Below, piece after piece: positions 23,599 to 34,876 of a DNA stretch of 64,000 bases (positions within the stretch are counted from its first letter, which is position 1; each line of letters starts with the position of its first letter). Position numbers and translations under genes: made by a program. Under the pieces are notes generated by a model. The model was not told where the DNA came from. It did not search any database and saw only the letters and a program-made list of their open reading frames with translations. Source of the stretch: Phoronis australis (Eukaryota > Phoronida > Phoronidae); assembly GCA_002633005.1 (NCBI GenBank), contig NMRA01000146.1, positions 555,981 to 619,980 of the forward strand, read 5' to 3'.

Positions 23599-23599
23599 G

Positions 23600-24071
23600 T
23601 CCTTGTTGATTTAAGATACAGTAACAGTTCCAGGTGAATATAGATGTTGTATTTGCCCTTCGTGTACGCCTGCTTTGCGAACAATATGCTGTGAGCTCCA
23701 AGCAGATGATGTGTTCCATCCCTTCTGCGGTTGACCAGATGTTTTGCGTTGGCACGTTGTTACATACCGTGCACCATGCGCTTTTGAAGCGCTTCAAATA
23801 GATGGAAGCATCACCGCTCTGCATCTGTCTTTGGCGATTACGGAGAGGCGATGGTAAGAGTAATTTAACGCGCTGAGTTTTCTGAGCAGTTTTGACACTT
23901 TCCTGATCATTCCCTCACTTGGAGTGCAGGTGGTGACAATTTGTCAGAATTTGTTGGACTTTGGCGTCCGGGAGTGAAAAAGTTATACCAGTGGAATCGA
24001 TAAGAAATCCGGTGTATTCCACATACGGTCCAGGGTCGAGATCACACGGTCTCAGTTTATCATTCACCCTA
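23600..24071 (-). pseudogene. DIRS/tyrosine-recombinase-type retroelement RT-RNase H fragment
   Basis: On the minus strand, 24071-23915 encodes VEYTGFLIDSTGITFSLPDA, close to the Y-L-G-F-x-I/V-D-S-x-x-M-x-x-S-L-P segment that DIRS-like reverse transcriptases carry at the thumb. After a stop and frameshifts, 23790-23690 gives CNNVPTQNIWSTAEGMEHII followed by CLELTA, resembling the W-S..E...HIN-x-L-E-L RNase H segment of the same group. The fragment is frameshifted several times and has no recombinase domain within view. A 709-bp TIR element abuts its 5' side and probably split the parent copy. A Gypsy origin is less likely, but I could not compare it. Confidence 0.5.
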
Positions 24072-24780
24072 AAGGCCCAGTCATACAGCCGATCACGCAT
24101 GAATCACTCATACAACACGCACAAATTCAATTTGTCGAGAAATTGACCAAATTTTCCGGGTGTAGAGGTTAGAAATCACTGACAAATAACTGACGAATCA
24201 CCTATGGCCCACGCACATACATGTATCACTTACAATCACTGAGGAATCACTGACATATCGCGCATATCGACGAATACAAGCCAAAATGATCTGGTATTCC
24301 ACGAACCTTCGACGCATGCCTCACGCATGAAACACTGACGGATCACGTTCAAACACTTTTGTAAGTGATTGTCAGTGGATGTCAGTGGAATGAGCGTCAC
24401 ATATGCGTATTTCGTGCGTGATATGAAGGTTGGGCATCAGTGGACGGACGTGGACATGCGTGATTTCGAACCAGTTCTGACGCATAAGCACTGATAGCAA
24501 ACGTGTGTCCAGCGCATAATCACGCATACTCGACGCATAAACTACGCACGTCAACTCACGAATTACGCACACCGACGCAGAGTTGTGCGTTGGGAAATTT
24601 TTGAACCGTTCAAAACTCAAAATCGCGCACAAACCCCGCTCGACGCACACTTACATTCACTGATGCCCCACGTTGGTTCCACCGACCAATTACGCATACG
24701 ACGCAAGCTTCACGCATAAGCGGAAATCTGTGCATGACTCATGAGAGATTCATGCGTAATCGGCTGTATGACAGGGCCTT
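24072..24780. mobile_element. 709-bp TIR element, rich in ACGCAT/ATGCGT words
   Basis: The left end AAGGCCCAGTCATACAGCCG and the complement of the right end AAGGCCCTGTCATACAGCCG differ at one base in the first twenty and remain alike for about 34 bases. The interior is full of short direct and inverted words (CACGCATG, TGACGAATCAC, GACGCATA), giving many possible foldbacks. It has no coding potential, so it is a MITE-type element. A clean target duplication was not seen. It sits next to the DIRS-like fragment. Confidence 0.78.
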
Positions 24781-25016
24781 AACATCTATCGTCTACTGAA
24801 CGCCACATCGCTCTCTTTCATCATTTTTTCTGGGATTGGTTGAGAAATATGATTTTCACTTTACACAGGCGGGTAAAACTGAATAGAGCAACGTTTGGGA
24901 TGAGCTCAGACACAGTTTTTGGTAATAATTACTTTTAGAGGTTGTATCTCCCTAGTACATTGACACACGCATACACACACACATGCGTGCGACACATATA
25001 ACACAAAATAACTTAC

Positions 25017-25280
25017 GTGGCGACAGATCTATATCGCTGATTTCATACTTCCTCACCAAACCCCAAGAGTAAACTTCTTCTGTCTCGAACTTATAGGTGA
25101 AACCAAGAAGCTGGCAGTTGATGTGGGGATTCAATACGGAGGTAGGTTGCCACCTGGCACCTCGACAGACTCTGTGTGGGCTTTTTACACACAGTCTCTC
25201 GCAATCGCTAAGTGTATACGCCGTGTGGTTACCCCTCACTTTTGCACGGGGTACGTTTCTATATCGAAGGTAGTCCACAC
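25017..25280 (-). CDS. PAN/apple-like Cys-rich domain exon
   Basis: This internal exon is 264 bp (88 codons), acceptor TTTTACATAG and donor CCAC|GTAAGTT, phase 1-1. The peptide opens VDYLRYRNVPRAKVRG, then TLSDCERLCVKS, HRVCRGARWQP and HINCQLLGFTYKFE. The S-x-x-D-C-x-x-L-C...V-C-x-G...C-Q-L-L spacing matches the PAN_1/apple core (helix with two Cys, a strand Cys, then C-x-L). It is presumably part of an extracellular protein. The exon at 26449-26631 ends in phase 1 and can be joined to this one without loss of frame; the deduced order is PAN-PAN. The gene itself is not identified. Confidence 0.75.
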
Positions 25281-26448
25281 CTATGTAAAAGATGAGTCAT
25301 AAGCCATGGCTTGTGTAATGGGGCTGAAGTGCTGGTTTTGCAACGGATAGTTCCGAAAATGTAGTTAGGGCACGTACCCTGTAGATACCATTGCGAATTC
25401 CCGATGGGCTAATGTAAATAGGGCGGTAGATTCCGGCATACGTACTACAACCGAACCCCTTGATGCATTTCTGGTGACATGTCATTGATTTTAATAATGG
25501 CTATGGGGGCCACACAAGGGGATTTACAGGCAGCATCCAAACTTTTGAGGTTATACTTTATATAAATTCTTTTGTGTTGAGCAATGTATTCAATCTCCGC
25601 ATCATTAGTTGTGACTTAGATTCGTGTTTTTGATAAACAATCACTTTGACAGCAGCATCTATTCTGCTATTTAATTGAATTACATGTACAGTGCGGCGTG
25701 AAACAGACCGAGTTGCTAACCAATTTTTTTCTGTCCTCGAGAGTTTGGACGCCGTTTGTAACAGGTCAGGCCAAAATAAACCTTTGGCACTCTATTACTC
25801 GTCTGTGCCGGAGTTCGAAAAACGGTGTTTCCATTGGACATTTGCTTCATTTCTGAAGAATTATATGCAATAATTTTCTTTCCGTTGATTTCAAAACGCT
25901 AAAAGTGTGGAAACTTAATTTTGAGTAGCGTTTGCGGTCACAGTTGTGTGGGAATTAGCGGCATTGCAAACTGACTGTTTATCAATGACTCGATATTAAA
26001 ACTTTGGACAGTTTGTATTACATCCAAAATACTGCCTTACATTATTGTGGCGTTTTCCACGGCGACTTGTGTCTTGAAGTGTCTCGGTAGCGTCTAGGCG
26101 AAGTGCATGTGACCATGGCCTTACAGCTCTTGCCAACATGTGTTCATCGCATAGACTTTTGTGAATCTTCATCTCAGGCGCAACCAAATTGACATTTTGC
26201 GGCATATTAAATGTTTGATTTCGGTAGGCAGCTAGTGAAACATTTGACCCCTTAAAACCGCAGGGGAAATGCCCCAGTAAAAAACCGAAGGGGTAATGGC
26301 TCTGTAAAATGTGACATGTCTGATACTTGAAGTTAATATATACATCATTAGATATTCCTAAATAATTCGTGGTAACTTTTGTTCTGGTATAGTGTGGAGT
26401 CCGTCGTTTGAAAACTGCTTTTAACCAAAATTCTGAATTGCAACTCAC

Positions 26449-26631
26449 CTTTTGTATGGGAATACTTTGTGTAGTAGGGTGGGTCGGGATTGTTCCTGAC
26501 ATATTCTGTCGTCATCTCTCCTACTTCCGCCTTCAAGATCCGGCATTGATCGTCCCAGAAAGTAGCGTAGTCGCAAACCACACGACTGCAGTATTGTGCA
26601 CAGTTGAACTCAGACTTAATAGAGGGCACTG
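26449..26631 (-). CDS. PAN/apple-like Cys-rich domain exon
   Basis: The 183-bp exon (61 codons) has donor AAAAG|GTGAGT in phase 1. The acceptor GCCATAG at 26632 gives phase 1 and a whole number of codons; an alternative acceptor eight bases upstream (CTAACCAG) has a better pyrimidine tract but breaks symmetry. The peptide reads SIKSEFNCAQYCSRVVCDYA, then DDQCRILKAEVGEMT. The C-x3-C...C-x-Y-A...C-x-I-L pattern is typical of PAN domains. It lies only about 200 bp from the second copy of the duplicated 1.6-kb block. Confidence 0.7.
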
Positions 26632-26826
26632 CTATGGCACTGGTTAGAAAGTCCTTGAATTTTTTCCTATGGTTCTCGTGGTAGAATATGCCTTAAACAG
26701 TAATGGGATAGCCATAAGGATTGAATCAACTTCATCAGTGTCAAAATTTTAAAATGGATGTCAACCAACTGGTTAGATGTTCACGCTACCCCTGATTCTG
26801 TAGTATAACTTGATAATTGATCTATT

Positions 26827-29052
26827 GCAAGCTCCGCCCTTTGCCAAAAGTCACGCTAGACCCGACAAACAAACAAGATGTCAGAGGTAAATACACTATC
26901 CCTAAACGACGTTCTTGGTTGAATTGATGAATTTTTTGAACTGTCCGAAAAAACTTCGAGAAAGACAACAGGCGATGCTTTTCAGCAAAGAAGCCAACGT
27001 TCATCATGTGGGAATATATAAAGGTGACAATGAAAAAGCTGTTCGAGGAAAGGTATTTCGGAGCCAGCGAAAATCTGACGAACCACACACGGGGTACACC
27101 TTCACCAGACAAATGACAAGGCCGCTGATGTGATATGTTCATGTAAAGCTGCGTATTTACCTTCAAGTCGAATTATCTATTCGATGACATAGATTTCAGG
27201 ATCTTTTGAATAAAATCATTGCAGATTCACCAATATTTTAATTCTGTCGTCTCCTAAAATCCGCCAAACGAAAAGTAGGTTACCACTATTGGGGATCCCT
27301 GGATAAATTAGGTCGAGTCGTTCACACTTTACTAAATTTCGAACGAAATATTTTGATTAAGAGAACTCAGGTCTAAATCTCAAGTACATACTCATCTTGT
27401 CCAAGGCAAACAGTTACTTCCGGTAGGTCTTGGGCTGGGTCCAAGTCAAAATATTGCACGAAATTGCACCAATAAGACATTTAAGTTAGGCCCACCTTCT
27501 GATGAACTTTGCATTTTTTATAGTTTCATTGCATAAAGGTAGCTTTCAGTTATTTTTAAACATAGCATCAGTAAATTGTGGTACGGTTACAAAAGATGAC
27601 AAGTCTGGTTGTAAGTGCCGACGCACTCTTGTGTTTGTAGTCTGACTATATTCGCCATCTGTTGGTGGTTTATGTGTTTGCTCTTCAGCTTCTACCGCGT
27701 ATATTTTCCACGTGACTAATTCTTCAATAGAATTTTGCATATGTATAACTGCTCGGCACACCATAGTTTATAGCTGTAACGCGCGCCAGCTTAGCTCATT
27801 CGTGCTTCAACGTTCTTACATGTATCTTGAGTTTCAATTAGTCGTGATCTATGCCGCAAATTGGTGTAAGTATTTTGTACTTAGTTTTGTTACAGTACAT
27901 AGTCAGTACTTCAACGTAATTGTAACGCGTACTCTGTAACTTTAATTAGCGTTGCCTCTAGTAGTTTGACGTTGTCCGAATAAGAATATATGCAATGTTT
28001 AACGTTAGTATTGTAACTTAGTAAACGACCAACGTATTGTTCAATTGTCTCATAGAACGTTTTTTGTATGTTACAGTTGAACCGAGTAACTATAAGAAAG
28101 AAACGAATAAAGTTTGTCAACGCAACTTATGCTCGAGTTCTCCATGTGGCTTTAACGATTTTCGCGACCACACTGGTGTAGCGGCAAAAATGGCTATTTA
28201 CAAAACAACACAAATTATGTGGTAAAGCTTCGTAAATCTAAACACCTTGTTTGAACAATTTCAAAGTGAGTTCCCTCTAACTTTACAGGCGTATTATATA
28301 CTAGGTTCTCCTTAAAAAACGTAACTCAATTGTTTATTTTTTGTGAAAACATCTCGAACAAGGTTTTGTGCTCAGTAATCCAGTGCCCCTCCCTGAGCTG
28401 TTCGAATCTCTCAATTTTGGAGAGAAGTTCAGTTGAACGTCAGCCTATGGGCATATGAATAACAAAAATATACTTCTGCTACGAAACAAAACCATGTTTG
28501 TAGGTTGCAATAAGTGAAGGTTAGTAAAAATATCACAACAATTTCCAGGGACTGTCGCTAGACTAGTGGTGCTGAGATCCAGCAGTTTCGGAGACAATGG
28601 CGGTCAGGAGAGTGAAACTCTGGAGTCAAAATCAGATACAGTAGGCCTACACCATAGACACAACACTGAAAAGAGCGTATCTTAGAACAAATATTTTTGT
28701 GGTTAACCTTCGAGTAATCAAGCAACATTGCCTAGTTCAGCTGCTCGTGTGGTCGTTCGCACAGTTTGATACATAAATAAATTTTTGACATCACTTTTCA
28801 CGGCTTCGGTGATGCCCAAAAAGTGACGGGATATTCTGGTGTCAGACTTACACACGCCATACCAACACAGTTTCACCATTCTTATCGCACAATTTCTTGA
28901 GCTATAGACTAAAATACGTTTTACCCGACAACGTATTGCTTGTAGGGTAAAAGAGAGGCTTGGAAACGCAGACGAAATGTATCAAGAATGCTGCGCGTTC
29001 TGATTGGTCAGTTAACCCGTCAGTCGTACTCCTGGCGAAAGGTCAGTTAGAG
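26827..29052. repeat. Duplicated 1.6-kb block, copy 2 (split by a solo LTR)
   Basis: This is collinear with 15689-17305 over its whole length once 27610-28172 and one CTGGT are removed (1658 bp remaining, against 1617 bp). The final anchors are AACGCAGACGAAATG, AAGAATGCTGCGCG and CTCCTGGCGAAAGGTCA. It lies directly upstream (minus sense) of the PAN exons at 26.6 and 25.2 kb. Confidence 0.82.
27610..28172. mobile_element. Solo LTR (563 bp) with CTGGT target duplication
   Basis: The insertion starts TGTAAGTGCCGACGCAC and ends TTTTCGCGACCACA, obeying the TG...CA rule. CTGGT occurs directly on both sides (27605-27609 and 28173-28177). The unoccupied site is visible in the other copy of the block near 16434 (ATCGGTGTAGTGG). 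An AATAAAG near 28107 is a plausible polyadenylation signal, which would place the LTR in the plus orientation. No internal retroviral-type sequence remains, so it arose by LTR-LTR recombination. A five-base duplication fits Gypsy or BEL families. Confidence 0.9.
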
Positions 29053-29961
29053 TTGAACGGAGCAGTAGCCTTGTGTTGTGTGCTGAACCTCGGTCCGTCA
29101 ATGAGACAGTTCTACAGTGTATACCGTAACTAAGTGTAGAATACTAAATAATTATTCTAGTAGCAGTAACTGACAATAGACATTTTAGGATTGGCTTTAT
29201 TAGACTAGTGAACGGTTTATATACAAGTTACAAATGTGTGGGTTGCTTGCTCTAAACTTCATGGTCATAGGTTATACAAGAAACAAACGTAAACAACTCT
29301 ACGAATGTACCTGTGTATTTGCTGGATACTCTACATTACAAAAAATCACCGTTGCATTCCGCAGAACGAGCACTCGCCGTATTGGCTTTGAGATCTGCAG
29401 ATACTCAGAAATCTTGCCATAACTGCGCGGAATTTTCGGAATAATTCCGAAGATGATGGGAACGGTAATCCTTAACTTCAACGCTTAAAGGATCTTGCCA
29501 CCCAAAAAAACAACATAATTTGTATCAATTTAGATCGAATAGTTCTACTCGCTAACGGCACGTACTGTACGGTTGCGTTACATGACACCTGACGGCAGAC
29601 GGAGGTGTTGAAATTATCCAGTGACGTAATTCGTTTCACACGCAGACTGTTCAGCAGTTCACCAGAAGGGTTACTGGTGTCAGCTTATCGCTTGAATTCA
29701 ACAACAATAAATCATCAAACTTCGATTTAAAACCCTTAAAAATTCACCAAGTTCGTATAAAAACCTGTTGTTTTATTTGGCTGTTACGGATTTATTGGCA
29801 TTTGGACACACTGTATCCAACAAAGTTTGGAAGAAGTAGAAGGAGTTTGGGGTCTGTTCGGAGATAAATTCGGAGTATTTTTGGGTGAGATACAGACAGG
29901 AGAACCTAGATCTGTGTTGTTTAGACTTGTGCTTTTTGAGTTCTGACAACATAAAACGCTT
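29053..29961. other. No gene seen
   Basis: No credible exons. Between about 29560 and 29700 the sequence is less AT-rich but unremarkable. Confidence 0.4.
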
Positions 29962-30070
29962 GTTATCCGGGCCAGTGGCTCAGAGCCCGATCAGGCCCGT
30001 CGCGGCCGGACTGAGTCGTTATCCCGGCCAGCGGCTCGGAAACCGATCAGGCCCATCGCGGCCGGACTGA
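29962..30070. repeat. GC-rich two-copy tandem repeat, 56-bp period
   Basis: The unit GTTATCCGGGCCAGTGGCTC...CCGATCAGGCCC...CGCGGCCGGACTGA occurs at 29962 and again at 30018 with a few substitutions. It is far richer in GC than its surroundings, and CGGGCC/GGCCGG words within it are self-complementary. Confidence 0.85.
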
Positions 30071-30633
30071 AGACATCACGAACGTAAACCAAGTTGGAAA
30101 CTAAACTTCCAATCAAGAAAATATTGTACTAGTGAGCCAAAGAAGTAATGTGCACGTGATTGTGTTGGTGAATTAGCCACAGAACTGCAAATCAACGTAC
30201 TCGTCGCGCTCCGTGAATTCAGGTACCGCTTTGGCCACAGAACCGTCAGGGCAGAAGTTGTACATTGAAAATCGTTATTTGAATACTGTAAATTTAAATA
30301 AAGATTCCCCTAACACCCGACCGTGTGGTAGAAAATTGAGATGTTTCGCAACAGTTTCTGTCAGAAAACACTGAATTAGCATGCGCTCACACGGCCTCGG
30401 TGTCTCGTCAATTAGTTTTATTGCACCTAAATCCGGTAACGCAGTGATTTATTCAATGCTGGATTCTCAAATCATTTGCACTCACGAGCCCTCCAAAGGC
30501 ATTACAAGTTGCATCTAATGAGACATATTTTGTTTCAGTTTCATATAAGTATTGGTTAGGATAAGAAAAATATAATTTGAAAAAGAACGCTCAGTAATAA
30601 ACGTCAACATGGCAACTCGCAATCCCGACTTAG
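30071..30633. other. No gene seen
   Basis: Non-coding by eye. A poly(A)-like AATAAA at about 30297 has no associated frame. Confidence 0.35.
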
Positions 30634-30771
30634 GCGAGAGCTCATGCGGGCGAAGATTTCAAAGGTGGATCGTTAAGTTTCACAGGCTATCAGTTCGAAC
30701 CGGAATTCAGTGAAATACCATGGAACCGCCGTGAACAAGCTCAGACAACGGAACGTATGGATAGTTATTTG
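30634..30771 (+). CDS. Possible coding exon with a GYQFEPEF motif
   Basis: A 46-codon frame follows an acceptor-like CCCGACTTAG and ends at a strong donor TATTTG|GTAAGT, phase 0. The peptide includes GEDFKGGSLSFTGYQFEPEF, then WNRREQAQTTERMDSYL. Motifs of the form Y-x-F-E-P-E near the N-terminus occur, as far as I recall, in large families of short transposon-linked proteins of marine invertebrates. An ATG at 30609 in a good context (AACATGG) is in another frame, so a single indel could have turned a first exon into this remnant. No second exon was found. Confidence 0.35.
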
Positions 30772-33165
30772 GTAAGTCGGCATTCTTCAGGCATTGTTTA
30801 CCACTGCAGGCCACAGACACGGAGATGTTTCACGGCCTCATACTTGCTATTTACAGCGTACTTTATATTCTTCACTACCGCGAGCCGCTTCCTAGGCGTT
30901 TAGAACTCTCGAGGAAGTAGAAATAAGGGTTTTCCCGCTTTTCTCGCAGCTGCATAGTTCGGACAAGTGGGAACGATGCACCGCAATATAGAGGCATTCA
31001 CTCTGCAAATGAACCACTGACGTCGCTGCGTCGTTTCTCACCTTCCTCACAGGTTAACGCAATACCTCTCGGCAAGGTAAGGTCGACCGTATGTGAGGCG
31101 ATGTGTATGTAAGCCTATTAAGATGGCAAAAAAGACTAATTTAATCGGGTGGCATTCTCCTTTAACTGAAGTTATGATGGAAGCTAAGTAGCAAAGTTTA
31201 ACGGTTAAAACTTTGTGGGGAAAGTGCCTTTAGGGAGCCGCTTTCATGAAAGCCACCTTAGAGAATGTTAACATGGGAGCAATAAAACGGAAAAGCACCT
31301 TCTTCAAAAATACAGTAAAGAATACATTGTGAGCTCTTATGAAAGCCTTGATTGAGACAAGTTGTATAAGGCAATACTACTAAACTATAAACGTGAAAAA
31401 AACTAAATAGAAAAAACGTATACTTCAAACACAGATAAAACAGACTTGTAGAGTCTAATGCATGAAGTATCGAACTACACGAAGACGTTAAACACGAGAT
31501 ATGTGTAAGCAATCGGGTGTATAAACATTTACATTGTAGTACGATTACAAAGAAAAAACGCGACCACGAAATAGCGAACAAATTTTTGTTGTGCATTCAG
31601 TGCTACAGATAAATAGCATAAGGCTTCTTCATGTAGTCAGAGAATTTGTGAAGCGATTGTGTTGTTATTTTTTTGTTGAACGCCTACAGGATATTTACTG
31701 TTGTTGACTAATTTTAAACCAGCTTTAAGTCAGTGTCTTATTTACTTTTGGGTTGGCAAATCAATAATCTTGGGTGTGGTATTGCTGCTAGGTAATCATT
31801 CAAATGAGCAGGGACTGTGACGCAGCGTTGCCTTTTGTCTGAGTAACTATTGTCAAAATGAATGTTTGAAACGTGGAAGTTCTGAAAAATCCAAAGCCGC
31901 TACTTGGTGGCGATCGCAAGTATCAAAATCAGACACTGTTTCCCTCTAAATTCGTTTGAATGTTGATGTTGACTTCCAAACTTGAAACTTCTGATGGTGT
32001 TCCTAGATTTACTACCTTTGATTCACAATTGTTTCATTTATTTCGTGAATTGAATGGACTTGACTCCACGTTAAAATTGCAACAGGAATTACGCAGGCAG
32101 AAGTCGGATTTTTCGGTAAAAAACGGGCAAGATCGGGGAAATTCGCGCCACCAAGTTATGCGGTCGTATGCACCCTATGCTCGTCAGTCGGTCGTCGATG
32201 GGAGGATTAACTGAGTTAGAGACAGAGTGTACGTAGGTTTACGAGTAAAATTAGAGGAAGTTAAGGCGAATGTGCGCCGTAACAGCCGAACGACGTTATT
32301 ATTTTCATCAACGGAAACTCAAGTCGAATAGGTAACCTCATTGCAGTCTTCGGCGCTAATGTTTTCGTTTTCAATTTTGGCATTTTTGTCAAGTTGCCAA
32401 ATGCGACTCAGCGTTTAGCTTAGCGTCGAGCACTGTTGACATAATACATATGACATTTTATGTCAACCTCATGTGTTGTTTCACTGTAAACTAGCTTCGA
32501 TATCGCTTCGCAGTTTACGCATATAACTGTTGTTTAAGTGTTTCATTATTTCATGTAAGCTATATTGCTTCGTCCTCATTCTCATATTGTTTTGATTTTC
32601 GGCTCAGTTACCCTATTTGGTATGCCACTATTGGTTTATTTGTACCAGGTGAATTATTTGTCTCGTCCCAACACTGCGCCATCGTCCATATGTTCTTTTC
32701 AACTGTGTTTTTCATTCAATTGTTATATATCCCTCCCAGCTCCCTTAATCCATTTTATTTCTACGTATTCTCTTCACATATGAATTGCTCTGTGTATCAT
32801 TGGTGTATTGTTACCCACCTTTATAGTTCAACATATTCTATAACTTCGTATTTATCAATATCTCGACATATTATTGACCTTTTGTATTTCTTAATACCTG
32901 CAAGAGTTCTGTGCAGTTTGTCAGGCAGATCATCACCCACCTTTATAATTAAACATGTTATGTAGCTTTTGTATGTGTTGATATCTGTAGCAGTCTAGTT
33001 TGTCGTAATATAAACCTCTTGTTTCATTCTCGTTAACTGTCTCACTGTAAACTATCTTCGGTATCTCTTCACCTATGAAAACCCTTTGGTAAGTGGCCGG
33101 TTACCGAATAAACGTGCCTAGCGACTGCACTCAACGAGAAGGCAGGTGGTTTCAGCTGTACTTGA
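30772..33165. other. No gene seen; weak internal duplications at 32.4-33.1 kb
   Basis: CTGTAAACTAGCTTCGATATC near 32485 recurs as CTGTAAACTATCTTCGGTATC near 33048, and CCCACCTTTATAGTTCAACAT near 32815 recurs as CCCACCTTTATAATTAAACAT near 32935, so this part is made of diverged tandem pieces. The rest is featureless. Confidence 0.4.
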
Positions 33166-33317
33166 TGTGGTGATATTCCTTAGGCTTTAGTAGACTGGCG
33201 CCATCTTTAATTTCCTCTCATAAATTAGTGTTGCAATATAAGTCACATTTTTGAATCTCGCTGTCTTTATTGGTGTTGTCTCACTTCTGTTGACAGGTAC
33301 TGTTGTTAACTTTAACA
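33166..33317 (+). repeat. 5' LTR of Gypsy element
   Basis: It starts TGTGGTGATATTCC. The 3' boundary is approximate: similarity to the 3' LTR continues through TTGACAGGTACTG and fades around TTTAACA. A primer-binding site could not be assigned. Confidence 0.78.
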
Positions 33318-33559
33318 TGCTGTCAGCGATTTGACGTTAAATTCATGATGGGACGAGCTGTGCTTTTTGATTAGTCGGCTCTTAAGGTTGAGCTGTTTTG
33401 CGTTGAAGATTTTCTATCATGGCAGACAGTAGTTCCATGGTTGGCCGTGTGAGGGCACCGCAGCCACTTGATCGGTTGTTTGGCAATATATTGTTTTCGT
33501 CGTCAGTGTGATTTGTATGCTTATGCTTCGGTGCTAAACAGAGAACAAGATGAACGAGT

Positions 33560-33970
33560 ATTGGATTTTACTCCAGTGCACACGATGGGTGAAGAAGCTA
33601 TTTAGACATTTAACAATTTCAACGAATTCACAGTTAGCAAGATGTGGTCTTCATTTGAGATATATTGCATTCACAAAAAGAACATCACATACGAAGGACA
33701 CAAATTTTTACCCACTGACAGCCAGGACGGTGAAACCGTCTATTCGTTTTTAAACAACTTGAGGCTAAGGGCAAAAGAGTATGAGTTTGGGATATGAGTT
33801 TAGGTATTTAAAAAAATCTCTCAACAGAGACAGAGTGGTTAGTACAGCGATGCCGCCACTCAGGGAAAGACTTTTGCGGAAAGCGGACCTATCGCTGGAT
33901 GAATGTATAGACGTGTGCAGGCCCGCGGAGACGGCTAAGGCAAGATCTCAAGAAGCAGATATGGGAACCG
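33560..33970 (+). pseudogene. Gypsy gag remnant
   Basis: Frames in this stretch give YCIHKKNITYEGHKF, ETVYSFLNNLRLRAKEYEFG and, after a shift, NRDRVVSTAMPPLRERLLRK then LSLDECIDVCRPAETAKA. This is the C-terminal half of a Gypsy capsid (F...L...A..C.F, then I.D.IV.G......RERLLRE..L.L......C...E). The nucleocapsid zinc knuckles and most of the protease are not recognisable. Frameshifts and an in-frame stop inactivate it. Confidence 0.75.
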
Positions 33971-34139
33971 CTATCTCTGTGAATGCAACAAAGGTGTATA
34001 ACTAGCCTGTTGATAATACACCAGAGCCGCGATATGCCAAGCCTTCACCCCCTGTTACCAAGTCAGCGTTGTCCGCTGCGATACACTTTTCTGGTGAACA
34101 GTTTGTGCGTAATATTTGTAGACTTAGACACGGAAAAGG

Positions 34140-34876
34140 GTTTTGCCCTGCATTTGGCACGACCTAGATTGTATCCTGCTATAAAGCAGATAAAAAAGTG
34201 CATGGGTCGTACTATTCCATGCACTGGCAAGTGCTTATTGGATGCCAGATTAGACACTGGCTTGCTTAAATGCCCATTCATTGTGGTGAAAGTTAATCGA
34301 CAGCCCATTTTTGGATTGACAGCATGCGAGAAATTTGGTTTTGTTAGGCAAACCGCGACCCCTACAGTAGATACAGTGACGTCTGTCAAGAATTATGACG
34401 ACTTGAAAAATACGTACAGCGACGTGTTTGAAGGTCTTGAATTAATTCCAGGTGAACTTAGTATCGGTATTGATGAACCAGTGAAGCCCGTTGTTCATGC
34501 TTATCGCAAAGTACCATTTATGCTGTAAGACAAGTGGACGGAGCAGCTTTTACGAATGGAATGTATGGGAGTTGTTGAAAAGGTTTACAAACCTAAGGGA
34601 TGGGCGAGTTATTTAGTAATTGTAGAAAAGAAGGATGGTAGTCTGCGTGTACATGTATGTTTAGATCCTAGAGATATAAACAAAGTAATTAAACGGGAGC
34701 ATTTGTCGTTGCCGTCGAGAGAGCAAATTTTGGTAATGCTGCCGTATTGAACAAACTAGATGCTAGTCAAGGATCTAGCAAGCTTGATTACAAACGTGAA
34801 GATCTGCTTTTTAACATTCCATTTGGGCGTTTCCAATTTTTAAGATTACCGTTTGGCATAAGCTGTGTGTCAGAAT
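34140..34876 (+). pseudogene. Gypsy protease tail and N-terminal half of RT
   Basis: The frame begins with a linker containing PFIVVKVNRQPIFGLTACEK, typical of the protease-RT junction of Gypsy pol (P-x-L-G-L-x-x-C). RT motifs follow across a stop at about 34528: VIVEKKDGSLRVHVCLDPRD, INKVIKREHLSLPSREQIL and, after a shift, NKLDASQGSSK and FNIPFGRFQFLRLPFGIS. The reading ends at FGISCVSE, exactly where the 896-bp insertion begins. Confidence 0.85.

Noticed and set aside
23465-23684. Gly-rich frames around the C-rich tract
   Set aside because: The Gly run is the translation of the G-rich simple sequence on the minus strand, not a protein domain.
25297-25493. Minus-strand frame with CHQKCIKGFGC next to the PAN exons
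   Set aside because: Cys pattern is attractive, but no acceptor gives a phase compatible with the neighbouring phase-1 exons, and the preceding exon joins directly in frame to the one at 25017-25280.
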